From the NCBI GenBank assembly GCA_034437515.1, contig DAOTTX010000297.1, positions 1 to 9,163 of the forward strand: a stretch of 9,163 nt of DNA, in the 5' to 3' direction. The notes beneath the pieces were generated by a model. The model saw nothing but the letters and a program-made list of their open reading frames with translations, ran no database searches and was not told where the DNA came from. Source of the stretch: DAOTTX01 sp034437515. Lineage in GTDB: Bacteria > Chloroflexota > Anaerolineae > Aggregatilineales > Phototrophicaceae. The position numbers were made by a program, and so were the translations under genes. Below, piece after piece: positions 1 to 6,828 of this stretch. Each line of letters opens with the position of its first letter. Positions within the stretch are counted from its first letter, which is position 1.

Positions 1-187
1 TTCGCTGAAATCGGACGCTAATGCCATAATCCTACACATGAAATCGCTTTTATGCGTTGTTTTCTTCACCAATCTGCCCAATAAATAGTGATTCTGGGCA
101 AAAACATGTCCGTTTTTGTAATGAATTTCGTAAACCACAGAAAGTGTTAGAACCAGAAAAATTCCTATCGTTTGAGGAAAATATGAC
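1..187. other. AT-rich gene-free stretch at left edge
   Basis: This region is poorer in GC than the genes beside it and no convincing gene lies wholly inside it. It is the 3' flank of the minus-strand membrane-protein gene that ends at 188. A possible minus-strand reading frame runs off the left edge from an ATG at 37-39 or 25-27 (from the second ATG it reads MALASDFSE), but only 9 to 13 codons are visible. An AGGA sits just 2 bases before the inner ATG, which is too close for a normal ribosome site, so this is not called as a gene. Confidence 0.6.
75..118. repeat. Two overlapping short inverted repeats, possible weak terminator
   Basis: TGCCCA (75-80) pairs with TGGGCA (95-100) across a 14-base loop. 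CAAAAAC (99-105) pairs with GTTTTTG (112-118) across a 6-base loop. The two stems share bases 99-100, so they cannot both form completely. They lie 70 to 113 bases past the stop codon of the minus-strand gene ending at 188, where a terminator would be expected. The second stem is AT-rich and no separate T-tract follows, so any termination would be weak. Chance occurrence in AT-rich DNA is possible. Confidence 0.25.
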
Positions 188-2323
188 TTATTTCGCCGTC
201 AAACGCACCCAATCAACGGCAAGAGAGAGGCGGCGAGTATCCCCGCTTTGCCCGACTTCGTTCGGCACGATGACCGCGTCATAATCAAGCGTGATGTTAA
301 CATGCTCACCATCACCGATGAGGTCGGCGGGTACGTCGAACGCGACCGCTTGCAGGCCGCCGGTGTCGATCTCCGCTTCACCGACCGTCTGCCCGTTGAC
401 CTGCACAGTCAGTGTGCGTGGTTCCCAGAAGGCTTGCGCGGTGAGTTCAAGTTCGTAAGCACCGGGTGGCACATCGAGGTAAAGCTGCGTTTGCGGATAA
501 TGCCCCATCCAACGGAGTGTTATCCCGGCGACCGCTTCCTGCCAGTGCCAGCCCCAACCGATGAATTGTTCGTCACCTTCCGTGCCGATGTCGATCTGAT
601 AGACCGCTGGTTCGATCTGCGGTGGGGTGCGTGCCGGACAACCATCGGGGTGCCAGTGCGTGCGAAAAACGACCGCGTGACCTTCCACCCACACCGGACA
701 CAGTAGATCGGGCAGACTGTTAAACCATCCGATGATCTCCGAGTTGGTGGGGGTGTTTAAGCCGATGACATCCTGATGAACGACGATGTAGCCGATAGGC
801 CATTCGGGGATCATCTGCGTGAGTTGGTCACGCACGACCGCCGGATCTAGCAGTTGACGCTGGCCCAACCAACTCAAAAACGGATGATCGCTACGCAGAT
901 AGAGAAAGTGGTTCGGCGGGGTGCGTGCCAGCAGACCGTTCAGCATCCGCTTGCCGTGCATCATGCCGTTGTATTGAAAGGTCAGCGCCCGCGAGTCACC
1001 GATGAAAGTCTCACCGTTGCCCGCTGCCGTCGGTGACTCTAAGACCACATAGTCGTAGGGTTCCGCGCCCATTTGCGCGTAAAACTCGTACTGTGTCGGC
1101 GGTTCTTGCAGCGGCATGGGACGGAACAAACGTACATCTGCCAGCAGCACGACCAGCAGCACCAGTGGCGCATAACGGGTTATCAGACGGTGCTTGCTAC
1201 GAGAAAACGTCAGCCCGACAAACACCATCAACGGCAGGATAAAAACCGGCGCGAACCGCAACGGAAAGCGGAAGAAACCGCCCATCAGCTCATGGAATAG
1301 GGCATACAATACCGGAAGCTGCGTCCCGGCAGAGAGGATGAGCGGCGGCAGCGCGACCACCAACCAGAACCAGCGACGACTCGCAGGTCTACGCGCACCG
1401 AACACGACCGCCAGCAGCGCCAACGGCAAGATCAAAAAGCTGATCGGGGCGCGGTTGTAGTCGTACTGGTCGGAGCCGAAAATATATTCTTCAGGCCAAC
1501 GGAGCGCGAAGGCATTTTCTGACGGCGTCACGGCGAGGTAATCGTCAGTCGGTTCGAGCAGATGCGGCAGTGGCCCGGCGATGTAGAGCAGGGCAAATCC
1601 GGTGATGACAGCAAGCAAGCCGGTAAGCAACAACCGAGGCACAGTGCCGCCTTGCGATGATCTGCGCTGCCAGAGTGTCCAAAGGGCGTAAGGACCGAGC
1701 AGAAACGCGAGAAATAGGAGATATTGCAGGTCGGTGAGTCCCGCCGCCCATAGGCCAATCCCCTGCACGACCGCCCACGCCAACCGTCGCCAACCGGACG
1801 ACACTACAACCCGTCGCCACAAAAACAGATGCGTCGGTAGCCAGAACCAACCCAGGATGTTGACCCAACTCCATAGCACGGCCTGGAGGATCACCGGGGT
1901 GAAGGCCATCGCCGCACCGCCGAACAGCGCCCAGGCGGTGTTCGCACCTTCTTCATAGATAAACAGAAACGACAGATACCCGGTCAGTGTGAGCGCGACC
2001 AGAAAAATCAAGTTGAAGGCGATGATCGTGCCGGTGAGGGGTTCAGTCAGCGCCCACAGCGGGAACCAGAAGGGGGTCAGTGTGTGGTAGGCCAGATTGT
2101 GCGTGAACGGTACCATCACAAAATCGGTGCTGTAGATGCTCATACCCTCGCTGATGGCGTGGCGCATCCACCAGTAGTTCCAGTGGAAATGATAATAATC
2201 CACCGAGGGATGATACGCACCCGGCAGGTGCGTGGTGGTATGAAACAACGGCTGCGAAACCGCGATTGCCGCAAGTAAGCCGTAAAACGCGAAGATGGCG
2301 AGGTGCTTTAGCGGGTGCGACAT
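188..2323 (-). CDS. Polytopic GT-C-like membrane protein with C-terminal beta-sandwich domain
   Basis: This 711-residue protein has roughly eleven hydrophobic segments between residues 7 and 402, followed by about 300 soluble residues. A long first external loop (about 28-80) contains VDYYHFHWNYWW and later VPFTHNLAYHTLTP. This matches the Asp/Trp-rich first loop of GT-C-fold membrane glycosyltransferase-like proteins (lipid-linked sugar donors). A FFRFPLRF motif near 360-367 corresponds to the 'R-x-P-x-R-F' element I associate with large Chloroflexota members. Residues 575-711 look like a beta-sandwich with alternating strands (YELELTAQ, RTLTVQVNGQTV, HVNITLDY), resembling a carbohydrate-binding or jelly-roll module. 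The ATG at 2323 has AGGG six bases upstream (2330-2333), and the stop is TAA. Transfer of sugars outside the membrane is inferred from fold type only; no donor or acceptor can be named. It follows the sugar dehydrogenase gene in the same direction, 107 bases downstream. Confidence 0.72.
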   Translation of the reverse strand: MSHPLKHLAIFAFYGLLAAIAVSQPLFHTTTHLPGAYHPSVDYYHFHWNYWWMRHAISEGMSIYSTDFVMVPFTHNLAYHTLTPFWFPLWALTEPLTGTIIAFNLIFLVALTLTGYLSFLFIYEEGANTAWALFGGAAMAFTPVILQAVLWSWVNILGWFWLPTHLFLWRRVVVSSGWRRLAWAVVQGIGLWAAGLTDLQYLLFLAFLLGPYALWTLWQRRSSQGGTVPRLLLTGLLAVITGFALLYIAGPLPHLLEPTDDYLAVTPSENAFALRWPEEYIFGSDQYDYNRAPISFLILPLALLAVVFGARRPASRRWFWLVVALPPLILSAGTQLPVLYALFHELMGGFFRFPLRFAPVFILPLMVFVGLTFSRSKHRLITRYAPLVLLVVLLADVRLFRPMPLQEPPTQYEFYAQMGAEPYDYVVLESPTAAGNGETFIGDSRALTFQYNGMMHGKRMLNGLLARTPPNHFLYLRSDHPFLSWLGQRQLLDPAVVRDQLTQMIPEWPIGYIVVHQDVIGLNTPTNSEIIGWFNSLPDLLCPVWVEGHAVVFRTHWHPDGCPARTPPQIEPAVYQIDIGTEGDEQFIGWGWHWQEAVAGITLRWMGHYPQTQLYLDVPPGAYELELTAQAFWEPRTLTVQVNGQTVGEAEIDTGGLQAVAFDVPADLIGDGEHVNITLDYDAVIVPNEVGQSGDTRRLSLAVDWVRLTAK

Positions 2324-2356
2324 ATCACACCCTGACGCAAATCTGAAACACCGTAA

Positions 2357-2376
2357 GGGCTGGCTGTGTCCAGCCC
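2357..2376. terminator. GC-rich perfect hairpin between co-directional genes
   Basis: GGGCTGG (2357-2363) pairs perfectly with CCAGCCC (2370-2376) around a 6-base loop. On the minus strand it lies 55 bases past the stop of the sugar dehydrogenase and 34 bases before the start of the GT-C-like gene. It is followed there by TTACGGTGTTT, which is only loosely T-rich. It could terminate or attenuate transcription between the two genes, or protect the upstream message. Its shape also resembles the palindrome at 7265-7287, so it may be a dispersed intergenic element. Confidence 0.5.
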
Positions 2377-2430
2377 GGAAGCCAAATTCGTCATGTGGTT
2401 AAATCACCAGGACGCCCCGGTTATGTGGTC

Positions 2431-3612
2431 TCACCCTGCAGCGACCAATTTATAGATACCGCCTTTGTAATCCACCATGTAGAGTTCGCCGTTTCCATCC
2501 AGGCCGAAGGACGAAATCTGGCGCTCGGTTTCGTGGAAGGGGTTGATCTGCCATTCGCCGTCCTCGTCACGGAAGGTCGTCCACATTCTGCCGTTGCAGT
2601 AGTCACCATAGAAGTAGATGCCATCAAGTTCTGGCAGAGCCTCACCCCGGTAGACATACCCGCCGGTGATCGAACAGCCTTCCGAGTGGGAGTAACCCGC
2701 AACCGGGAACACTGGCTCGGTAGGTTCGGGTTGTTCGGCAGCGAAAACACCTTCGCCTTCAAAATGACTCCAACCGTAGTTTTCACCGCCGGTGCTATCC
2801 GCCGGTTGGAAGTTGATCTCCTCCCATGCAGACTCGCCCACATCGCCGATGTAGAGGTCGCCGGTTTCGCTGTCGAAGCTAAAGCGCCAGGGATTGCGTA
2901 AACCGGTCGCCCAGATCTCCGAACGATAACCATCTTCGCCGCTAAAGGGATTGCTCGCCGGGACGACATAACGATCTTCGATGCGGTCAACATCCACACG
3001 CAGCATCTTACCGAAGTAGACACTGTTGTCTTGTCCGTGCCCCAACGGGTCACCGAGGTTGCCACCATCACCGATGCCGATGTAGAGCATATCGTCGGGG
3101 CCGAAGGCCAACTGACCGCCGTTGTGGTTGTCAAAAACATCTTCAAAGGTCAGGTAGACGACTTCACTATCACGGTCGGCGCGGTTGGGGTCGTCTTCGC
3201 TCACGCTGAATCGTGAGATCACCTGATTACCCTCACGATTGATGTAATGTACCCAGAAATAGCCGTTTTCTTCGTATTCCGGATGAAACACCAGCCCGAT
3301 CAAACCACGTTCGGTGTAGCCCCCCTGGAACACATCAGGAGTGAGTTCACCGGAAAGATCGAGGAAGGGGGTTAGATCCCACTCACCGTCCTCGATGATT
3401 AAAATATAGCCGGTCTGTTCCACGACGAACAGTCGTCCGCTGCCATCATCGGCGGTCGTCAGATACAACGGATTGTCAAAACCGCTGGCGACCTCTTCCC
3501 ATTCGTAGGCATCGGGGTCAGGCGCGGTGATCGTGTTTCCGTCATCCTGGGCGGTGCTACCGACCACGATAAGCAGGAGCACAAACCCTATCAATAGTAA
3601 GCGTTTTGTCAC
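2431..3612 (-). CDS. Exported PQQ-dependent sugar dehydrogenase (soluble glucose/aldose dehydrogenase type)
   Basis: This 393-residue protein belongs to the six-bladed beta-propeller family of PQQ-dependent glucose/sorbosone and aldose sugar dehydrogenases. These oxidise sugar aldehyde or hemiacetal carbons outside the cytoplasm and pass electrons from PQQ to a carrier. Residues 1-21 are a signal peptide. Family blocks appear in order: ERGLIGLVFHP (101-111), NHNGGQLAFGP (162-172) with His163 at the catalytic-base position, GIGDGGN (179-185), GLRNPWR (237-243) with Arg239 at the PQQ-contact position, GDVGE (256-260), ENYGW (277-281) and EGCSITGGYVYRG (311-323). Cys313 and Cys339 could form a disulfide. 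The start codon is GTG (3610-3612), supported by GAGG seven bases upstream (3620-3623) and by the signal peptide. The stop is TGA. The substrate cannot be read from sequence. No PQQ synthesis gene is in the window. Confidence 0.9.
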   Translation of the reverse strand: MTKRLLLIGFVLLLIVVGSTAQDDGNTITAPDPDAYEWEEVASGFDNPLYLTTADDGSGRLFVVEQTGYILIIEDGEWDLTPFLDLSGELTPDVFQGGYTERGLIGLVFHPEYEENGYFWVHYINREGNQVISRFSVSEDDPNRADRDSEVVYLTFEDVFDNHNGGQLAFGPDDMLYIGIGDGGNLGDPLGHGQDNSVYFGKMLRVDVDRIEDRYVVPASNPFSGEDGYRSEIWATGLRNPWRFSFDSETGDLYIGDVGESAWEEINFQPADSTGGENYGWSHFEGEGVFAAEQPEPTEPVFPVAGYSHSEGCSITGGYVYRGEALPELDGIYFYGDYCNGRMWTTFRDEDGEWQINPFHETERQISSFGLDGNGELYMVDYKGGIYKLVAAG

Positions 3613-3633
3613 AGTATAACCTCATTATTATAA

Positions 3634-3649
3634 GACGTTACTGACGTTA
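3634..3649. repeat. Direct repeat GACGTTA in divergent promoter region
   Basis: GACGTTA occurs at 3634-3640 and again at 3643-3649, nine bases apart, with CT between the copies. The pair lies between the divergently transcribed sugar dehydrogenase and LysM/SGNH genes, beside the candidate minus-strand promoter. Tandem half-sites like this are a common layout for response-regulator binding, but nothing identifies a regulator. Confidence 0.3.
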
Positions 3650-3676
3650 TTGTACCTGATCGACAAGTGCATTCAA
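3649..3676 (-). promoter_or_regulatory. Candidate promoter for the sugar dehydrogenase gene
   Basis: On the minus strand, TTGAAT (3676-3671, four of six matches to TTGACA) is followed after 16 bases by TACAAT (3654-3649, five of six matches to TATAAT). This would start transcription near 3642 and leave a leader of about 30 bases containing the GAGG ribosome site. A perfect TATAAT at 3632-3627 is a rival, but it would place the start on the ribosome site itself. The call is by eye only. Confidence 0.3.
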
Positions 3677-3688
3677 GCATCAGCGATG

Positions 3689-3697
3689 TGCTATCAT
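3689..3697 (+). promoter_or_regulatory. Candidate extended -10 element for the LysM/SGNH gene
   Basis: TGCTATCAT (3689-3697) fits an extended -10 element (TG, one base, then five of six matches to TATAAT). No convincing -35 lies upstream, which extended -10 promoters can tolerate. The predicted start near 3704 gives a short leader of about 24 bases before the ATG at 3728. This also argues against translation from the in-frame ATG at 3650, which would lie upstream of the transcript. Confidence 0.3.
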
Positions 3698-3727
3698 GGA
3701 AGTGATTTGATCTATACAGGGGGCAGG

Positions 3728-5035
3728 ATGCAGCGCACCTACTTTATCGGCGCGATTGTCATTATCTTGGTGCTGATCGCCGCGATCGTAGACCGGCTCG
3801 GCGTCAACCTGGGCGGCGATGAATACGTCATCGTCATCGACGGCAACACGGCGACCCCGCGCCCAAACCCCGGCGCTGACGATTTGCCGCTGACCGCGAC
3901 CGCACTCGCCGCCGGTGATGACGCACAAATCGTGATCGAGAATGCGCCAACGCATACCCTAACACCAAACCTGACACCTGCGACGGCGACTCCATCCCCG
4001 ACCCCGACTGTTGAGTCATTCACCTACACCCTTCAATCCGGCGATACGATGTTTGCTATCGCGCAGTTTTACGGCGTCAACATCGAGGACATCCTGGCGA
4101 TCAACGATATCGAAGACCCCGGTCAATTGATCGCCGGTGAAACACTCAACATCCCCGGTGACGCCACGACGCCAACCCCGACCAGCCCGCCGACGCAACC
4201 AGTAACGCCGGTGGCACAGGTGCCGACCAGCTCGCCGACATTAGGTGTCCTCCCGACCACCACACCGACGACCATTCCCACACCGACGGCCTTTCAGGGG
4301 ATCGCGCTGGAAAATTTTATCGTGATGCCGCCCCCCGTGATCGCCAACGTGCAGCTCATCTACGCACGCGGGCAGGGGGTGGGGCGAAATCCGCGTGCGT
4401 TCAGCAAACTTGGTGACAGCACCATCGAGAACCCACACTTTATGACGCGCTTCGATAACGGCCCCTATAACCTGGGCGAATATTCTTACCTGCAAGGGGT
4501 GATCGACCATTACGCGGGGTCGTTTGCACGGCAGGGGGTAGCGGTGCGGCGCGGCCTGCATTCGTGGTCGGCGCTTGACCCGGTGTGGGCGGGGGGTGGT
4601 TGCAATCGCGGGGAGACCGTGTTGGCCTGCGAGATCCGGCTGCATAACCCCTCGGTGCTGTTCGTGCGCTTGGGGAGCAACGATGTCGGGGTGCCGAGCG
4701 CATTCGAGCGCAACATGCGACAGATCATCGAATACACCACGTCACAGGGCGTGATCCCCGTGATCGGCACCAAAGCCGACCGGCACGAAGGCAGCAATAT
4801 CAACAACGAAATTCTGCGCAAGCTCGCGGATGAATATTATTTACCGCTATGGGACTTTGACCTGATCGCCGCGACCCTTCCTGGACGTGGCCTGACCCAT
4901 GATGGCGTTCATATGACCACGTTCTTCGCCCACGACTGGACGCAGCCGACCGCCATGACACGCGGCAGCGCCGTCCATAGCCTGACCGCGCTCATGGTCT
5001 TGGATTATCTGCTGCTGATGCTGGATCAGACTTGA
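3728..5035 (+). CDS. Membrane-anchored LysM domain plus SGNH/GDSL-type hydrolase
   Basis: This is a 435-residue surface protein. Residues 5-22 form one hydrophobic anchor or uncleaved signal. A Thr/Pro-rich linker (about 73-95) leads to a LysM domain (about 98-144, starting FTYTLQSGDTMFAIAQFYGV), which binds N-acetylglucosamine-containing polymers. A second TPT-rich linker spans 146-190. The rest (about 195-435) is an SGNH-fold hydrolase domain: block I is LGDS (nucleophile Ser231), block III is GSND (316-319), and block V is DGVH (Asp392, His395). Cys292 and Cys301 may pair. SGNH enzymes cleave ester bonds of acylated sugars or lipids, so de-O-acetylation of an envelope polymer is a plausible but unproven role. 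An in-frame ATG exists at 3650. The start at 3728 is preferred because AGGGGG (3718-3723) precedes it and the anchor follows at once. The stop is TGA, and the alpha/beta hydrolase follows after 69 bases. Confidence 0.85.
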   Translation: MQRTYFIGAIVIILVLIAAIVDRLGVNLGGDEYVIVIDGNTATPRPNPGADDLPLTATALAAGDDAQIVIENAPTHTLTPNLTPATATPSPTPTVESFTYTLQSGDTMFAIAQFYGVNIEDILAINDIEDPGQLIAGETLNIPGDATTPTPTSPPTQPVTPVAQVPTSSPTLGVLPTTTPTTIPTPTAFQGIALENFIVMPPPVIANVQLIYARGQGVGRNPRAFSKLGDSTIENPHFMTRFDNGPYNLGEYSYLQGVIDHYAGSFARQGVAVRRGLHSWSALDPVWAGGGCNRGETVLACEIRLHNPSVLFVRLGSNDVGVPSAFERNMRQIIEYTTSQGVIPVIGTKADRHEGSNINNEILRKLADEYYLPLWDFDLIAATLPGRGLTHDGVHMTTFFAHDWTQPTAMTRGSAVHSLTALMVLDYLLLMLDQT

Positions 5036-5060
5036 CATATTTTACTTTACCGGGCATTAC
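5032..5060 (+). promoter_or_regulatory. Weak candidate promoter for the alpha/beta hydrolase gene
   Basis: A perfect TTGACA (5032-5037) overlaps the stop codon of the LysM/SGNH gene. At the standard 17-base spacing the -10 position reads CATTAC (5055-5060), only three of six matches. The hydrolase may therefore have its own weak promoter or simply be co-transcribed. No terminator-like hairpin is visible between the two genes. Confidence 0.2.
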
Positions 5061-5104
5061 CAATTACACTTGAGTCATCATCTCATGCCCACGAAAGGTA
5101 TCCT

Positions 5105-5920
5105 ATGCTGCGTCCGCTAGAACTCATCCAACAGGTGCCCGAACAACCGACGGACAAGCCGCCACTACTGTTCATTCACGGGGCGTGGCACGGTGCCTGG
5201 TGCTGGAAGCCGCACTTTATCCCCTATTTTGCCGAACGGGGGTATCCGGTCTACGCGCTGAGTTTGCGCGGACACGGCGAAAGCTGGTTGGACGATTCGC
5301 TGCGCTTTGTCGGCACGAGACATTACATCGAGGATGTGAATCAGGTCGTCAGGGAAGTGCGACGGCAACATACCGTGCGCCCGATCGTTATCGGGCATTC
5401 GCTGGGTGGTTATGTGATACAAAAATATCTGGAGGATTACGCCGTGCCGGGGGCGGTGCTGCTCGCGACTCTGCCGGTGACAGGTTTTCTGCCGTCCATG
5501 CTGCGCCTGACGCGCCGCCACCCACTGATGATGCTCAAAGTGCTATTGCAGATGCGCGCATACCCGATGGTTGAGACGGCGGCACTCGCACACGCGCACT
5601 TTTTCTCTGAGTCGATGCCGCGTGAGACGGTCGCACGCTACCACGCACAAATGCAGGACGAGTCGATACGCATCGCAATGGAGACGACCATCTTCAACTT
5701 GCCCAACCCGAAGCGAGTCCGGCGGGTGCCGATGCTGGTCGTCGCCGCTGAAGACGATGCGGTCTTCACCGTGCCGGAAGAAGCCGCAACCGCCCGCGTC
5801 TACAACGCCGACCTTGAAATCATCCCCGACCTGGCACATGACGCCATGCTGGATGCGAATTGGCGTGCTGCGGCGGATTGCATCGAGGGGTGGTTGATCT
5901 CTATACTTGAAACTCAATGA
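5105..5920 (+). CDS. Alpha/beta-fold hydrolase
   Basis: This is a 271-residue single-domain alpha/beta hydrolase with no signal peptide, so probably cytoplasmic. The oxyanion-hole motif is FIHGAWHGAWCW (23-34). The nucleophile elbow is GHSLG (97-101) with Ser99. The acid lies in AAEDDAVF (214-221), most likely Asp218. The catalytic histidine is His245 in LAHDAML. The triad is complete and the length is normal. A helical cap sits at about 124-195. The HGAWHGAWCW opening also occurs in esterase and hydroxynitrile-lyase-like members, but substrates in this superfamily cannot be assigned from sequence. The ATG at 5105 has GAAAGG (5093-5098) six bases upstream; the stop is TGA. Its position after the LysM/SGNH gene allows co-transcription, but a shared role is only a guess. 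Confidence 0.88.
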   Translation: MLRPLELIQQVPEQPTDKPPLLFIHGAWHGAWCWKPHFIPYFAERGYPVYALSLRGHGESWLDDSLRFVGTRHYIEDVNQVVREVRRQHTVRPIVIGHSLGGYVIQKYLEDYAVPGAVLLATLPVTGFLPSMLRLTRRHPLMMLKVLLQMRAYPMVETAALAHAHFFSESMPRETVARYHAQMQDESIRIAMETTIFNLPNPKRVRRVPMLVVAAEDDAVFTVPEEAATARVYNADLEIIPDLAHDAMLDANWRAAADCIEGWLISILETQ

Positions 5921-5945
5921 ACCTAAAATCCATTTGTATGATTTA

Positions 5946-5969
5946 AGTTATCAATAAGACTTGATAACT
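5946..5969. repeat. Perfect 9-bp AT-rich inverted repeat upstream of the low-GC cassette
   Basis: AGTTATCAA (5946-5954) pairs perfectly with TTGATAACT (5961-5969) around a 6-base loop. It lies 25 bases after the hydrolase stop and 13 bases before the candidate -35 of the next gene. The stem is almost all A/T and no U-rich tail follows, so an operator for a dimeric regulator is at least as likely as a terminator. Confidence 0.4.
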
Positions 5970-5982
5970 ATTGTAATATGTT

Positions 5983-6011
5983 TTGGCGAATATGATTGGC
6001 GGTTGTATACT
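5983..6011 (+). promoter_or_regulatory. Candidate promoter of the low-GC two-gene cassette
   Basis: TTGGCG (5983-5988, four of six matches) and TATACT (6006-6011, five of six) are spaced by exactly 17 bases. The predicted start near 6018 gives a leader of about 36 bases that includes the AAGGA ribosome site. It is the best-formed promoter candidate in the window. It also supports the ATG at 6054 over the upstream in-frame TTG at 5961, which would precede transcription. Confidence 0.42.
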
Positions 6012-6053
6012 TCTCATGAGTGTCTTTTGTCAATTGATATTGAAGGAAAAGAA

Positions 6054-6818
6054 ATGAAACTTCGATTGTCTATCTTTCTAGTGCTGTTGTTAGCTTTTTC
6101 CGGTTTTATAGTCTTGCAGCTATCAAATACTGATCTAACAGCTCAGGACGAAACACCACCACCAACCCTTGACCCCAATAGTCCAGAAGCTATCGAGGCT
6201 CGACAGGCTATTTACGCAAACTTTGAGGAACACGCCGCAGCACTTTCACAGATCAACGTCTTCGATTACCACACTATCTACCTCATCGCACCAGATACTG
6301 TGCCCACCGAGAGTGTGGCTTCAGTTGAACGACTAGAATCTACACTTGGTGTCGTACCTGCCTACAGTTGGGATGATCTGCTCGCGCTTGATGCACAGCG
6401 TCCAATCAATGCCTTGATTGTTCATGAGTCAGCGTTTGCTATGGTCAATATCACATGGACACAAAATGCCTATCGTAATCGAGCCTTACCCATCGTTGGC
6501 ATTAACTTGTACTTCGATTCGATGGCGACATTGACGGGTGACAATTGCTTGAATCGTAGTGCGCAACCGCCGTTCGAACCTGACTATTTCGTCCTCAAAC
6601 AAGCCTATGCTACAGCGGAAATTCCAGCAGAACGCGAACAAGCGATTGAAGAACTGTTGAATGTGTGTGACAAAGAAGACATTGGACAAATCTACACTTA
6701 CGCTGGTGAAGTTCAAGCTGGAGAAATAGGTTCTCAACACCCACTACAGGACGAGACGGATCTGACCAACTTGATAGATCACTTTCCTACATTTTTCTTG
6801 AATCAGAGTAGGAATTGA
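6054..6818 (+). CDS. Exported protein of unknown function
   Basis: I do not recognise this 254-residue protein. Residues 1-30 form a signal peptide (MKLRLSIFLVLLL, small residues near 28-30, then QDETPPP), so it is exported; a Pro-rich stretch of about a dozen residues follows. The mature part begins with a probable helix (43-65). It then alternates hydrophobic strands and helices: TIYLIAPD (74-81), a helix at 86-98, INALIVHESAF (118-128) and LPIVGINLYFD (145-155). This suggests a small alpha/beta, Rossmann-like fold, but no nucleotide-binding motif or catalytic signature is visible. Cys165 and Cys205 could form a disulfide. The ATG at 6054 is chosen because AAGGA (6043-6047) lies six bases upstream and the signal peptide follows directly. 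GC content is visibly lower than in flanking genes. The TGA stop overlaps the ribosome site of the next gene. Confidence 0.75.
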   Translation: MKLRLSIFLVLLLAFSGFIVLQLSNTDLTAQDETPPPTLDPNSPEAIEARQAIYANFEEHAAALSQINVFDYHTIYLIAPDTVPTESVASVERLESTLGVVPAYSWDDLLALDAQRPINALIVHESAFAMVNITWTQNAYRNRALPIVGINLYFDSMATLTGDNCLNRSAQPPFEPDYFVLKQAYATAEIPAEREQAIEELLNVCDKEDIGQIYTYAGEVQAGEIGSQHPLQDETDLTNLIDHFPTFFLNQSRN

Positions 6819-6820
6819 GG
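6817..6820 (+). promoter_or_regulatory. Ribosome site overlapping the upstream stop codon
   Basis: GAGG (6817-6820) shares two bases with the TGA stop (6816-6818) of the preceding gene. It lies eight bases before the ATG at 6829 but only two before the ATG at 6823, so 6829 is the likelier start. The overlap implies translational coupling of the two genes. Confidence 0.5.
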
Positions 6821-6828
6821 TAATGACC

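Noticed and set aside
1..39. Possible 5' end of a minus-strand gene running off the left edge (MCRIMALASDFSE)
   Set aside because: Only 13 codons are visible and the ribosome site is badly placed, so chance cannot be excluded.
57..284. A 75-codon plus-strand frame at the left edge
   Set aside because: It runs into the 3' end of the well-supported minus-strand gene. No ribosome site or recognisable domain was seen.
248..706. A 152-codon plus-strand frame
   Set aside because: It is antisense to the beta-sandwich part of the GT-C-like gene and its product resembles nothing known.
2421..3146. A 241-codon minus-strand frame
   Set aside because: It overlaps the sugar dehydrogenase in another frame. 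It is Thr/Ser/Arg-rich with no family motif, whereas the dehydrogenase frame has many.
3650..3727. An upstream in-frame ATG extending the LysM/SGNH protein by 26 residues
   Set aside because: The added residues precede the hydrophobic anchor, the extension overlaps the promoter candidate, and the ATG at 3728 has the better ribosome site.
5185..5574. A 129-codon plus-strand frame inside the alpha/beta hydrolase
   Set aside because: It is a frame shadow of a gene with a complete catalytic triad and has no motif of its own.
5961..6053. An in-frame TTG extending the unknown exported protein by 31 residues
   Set aside because: It lies inside the dyad and upstream of the promoter candidate, and it would bury the signal peptide.
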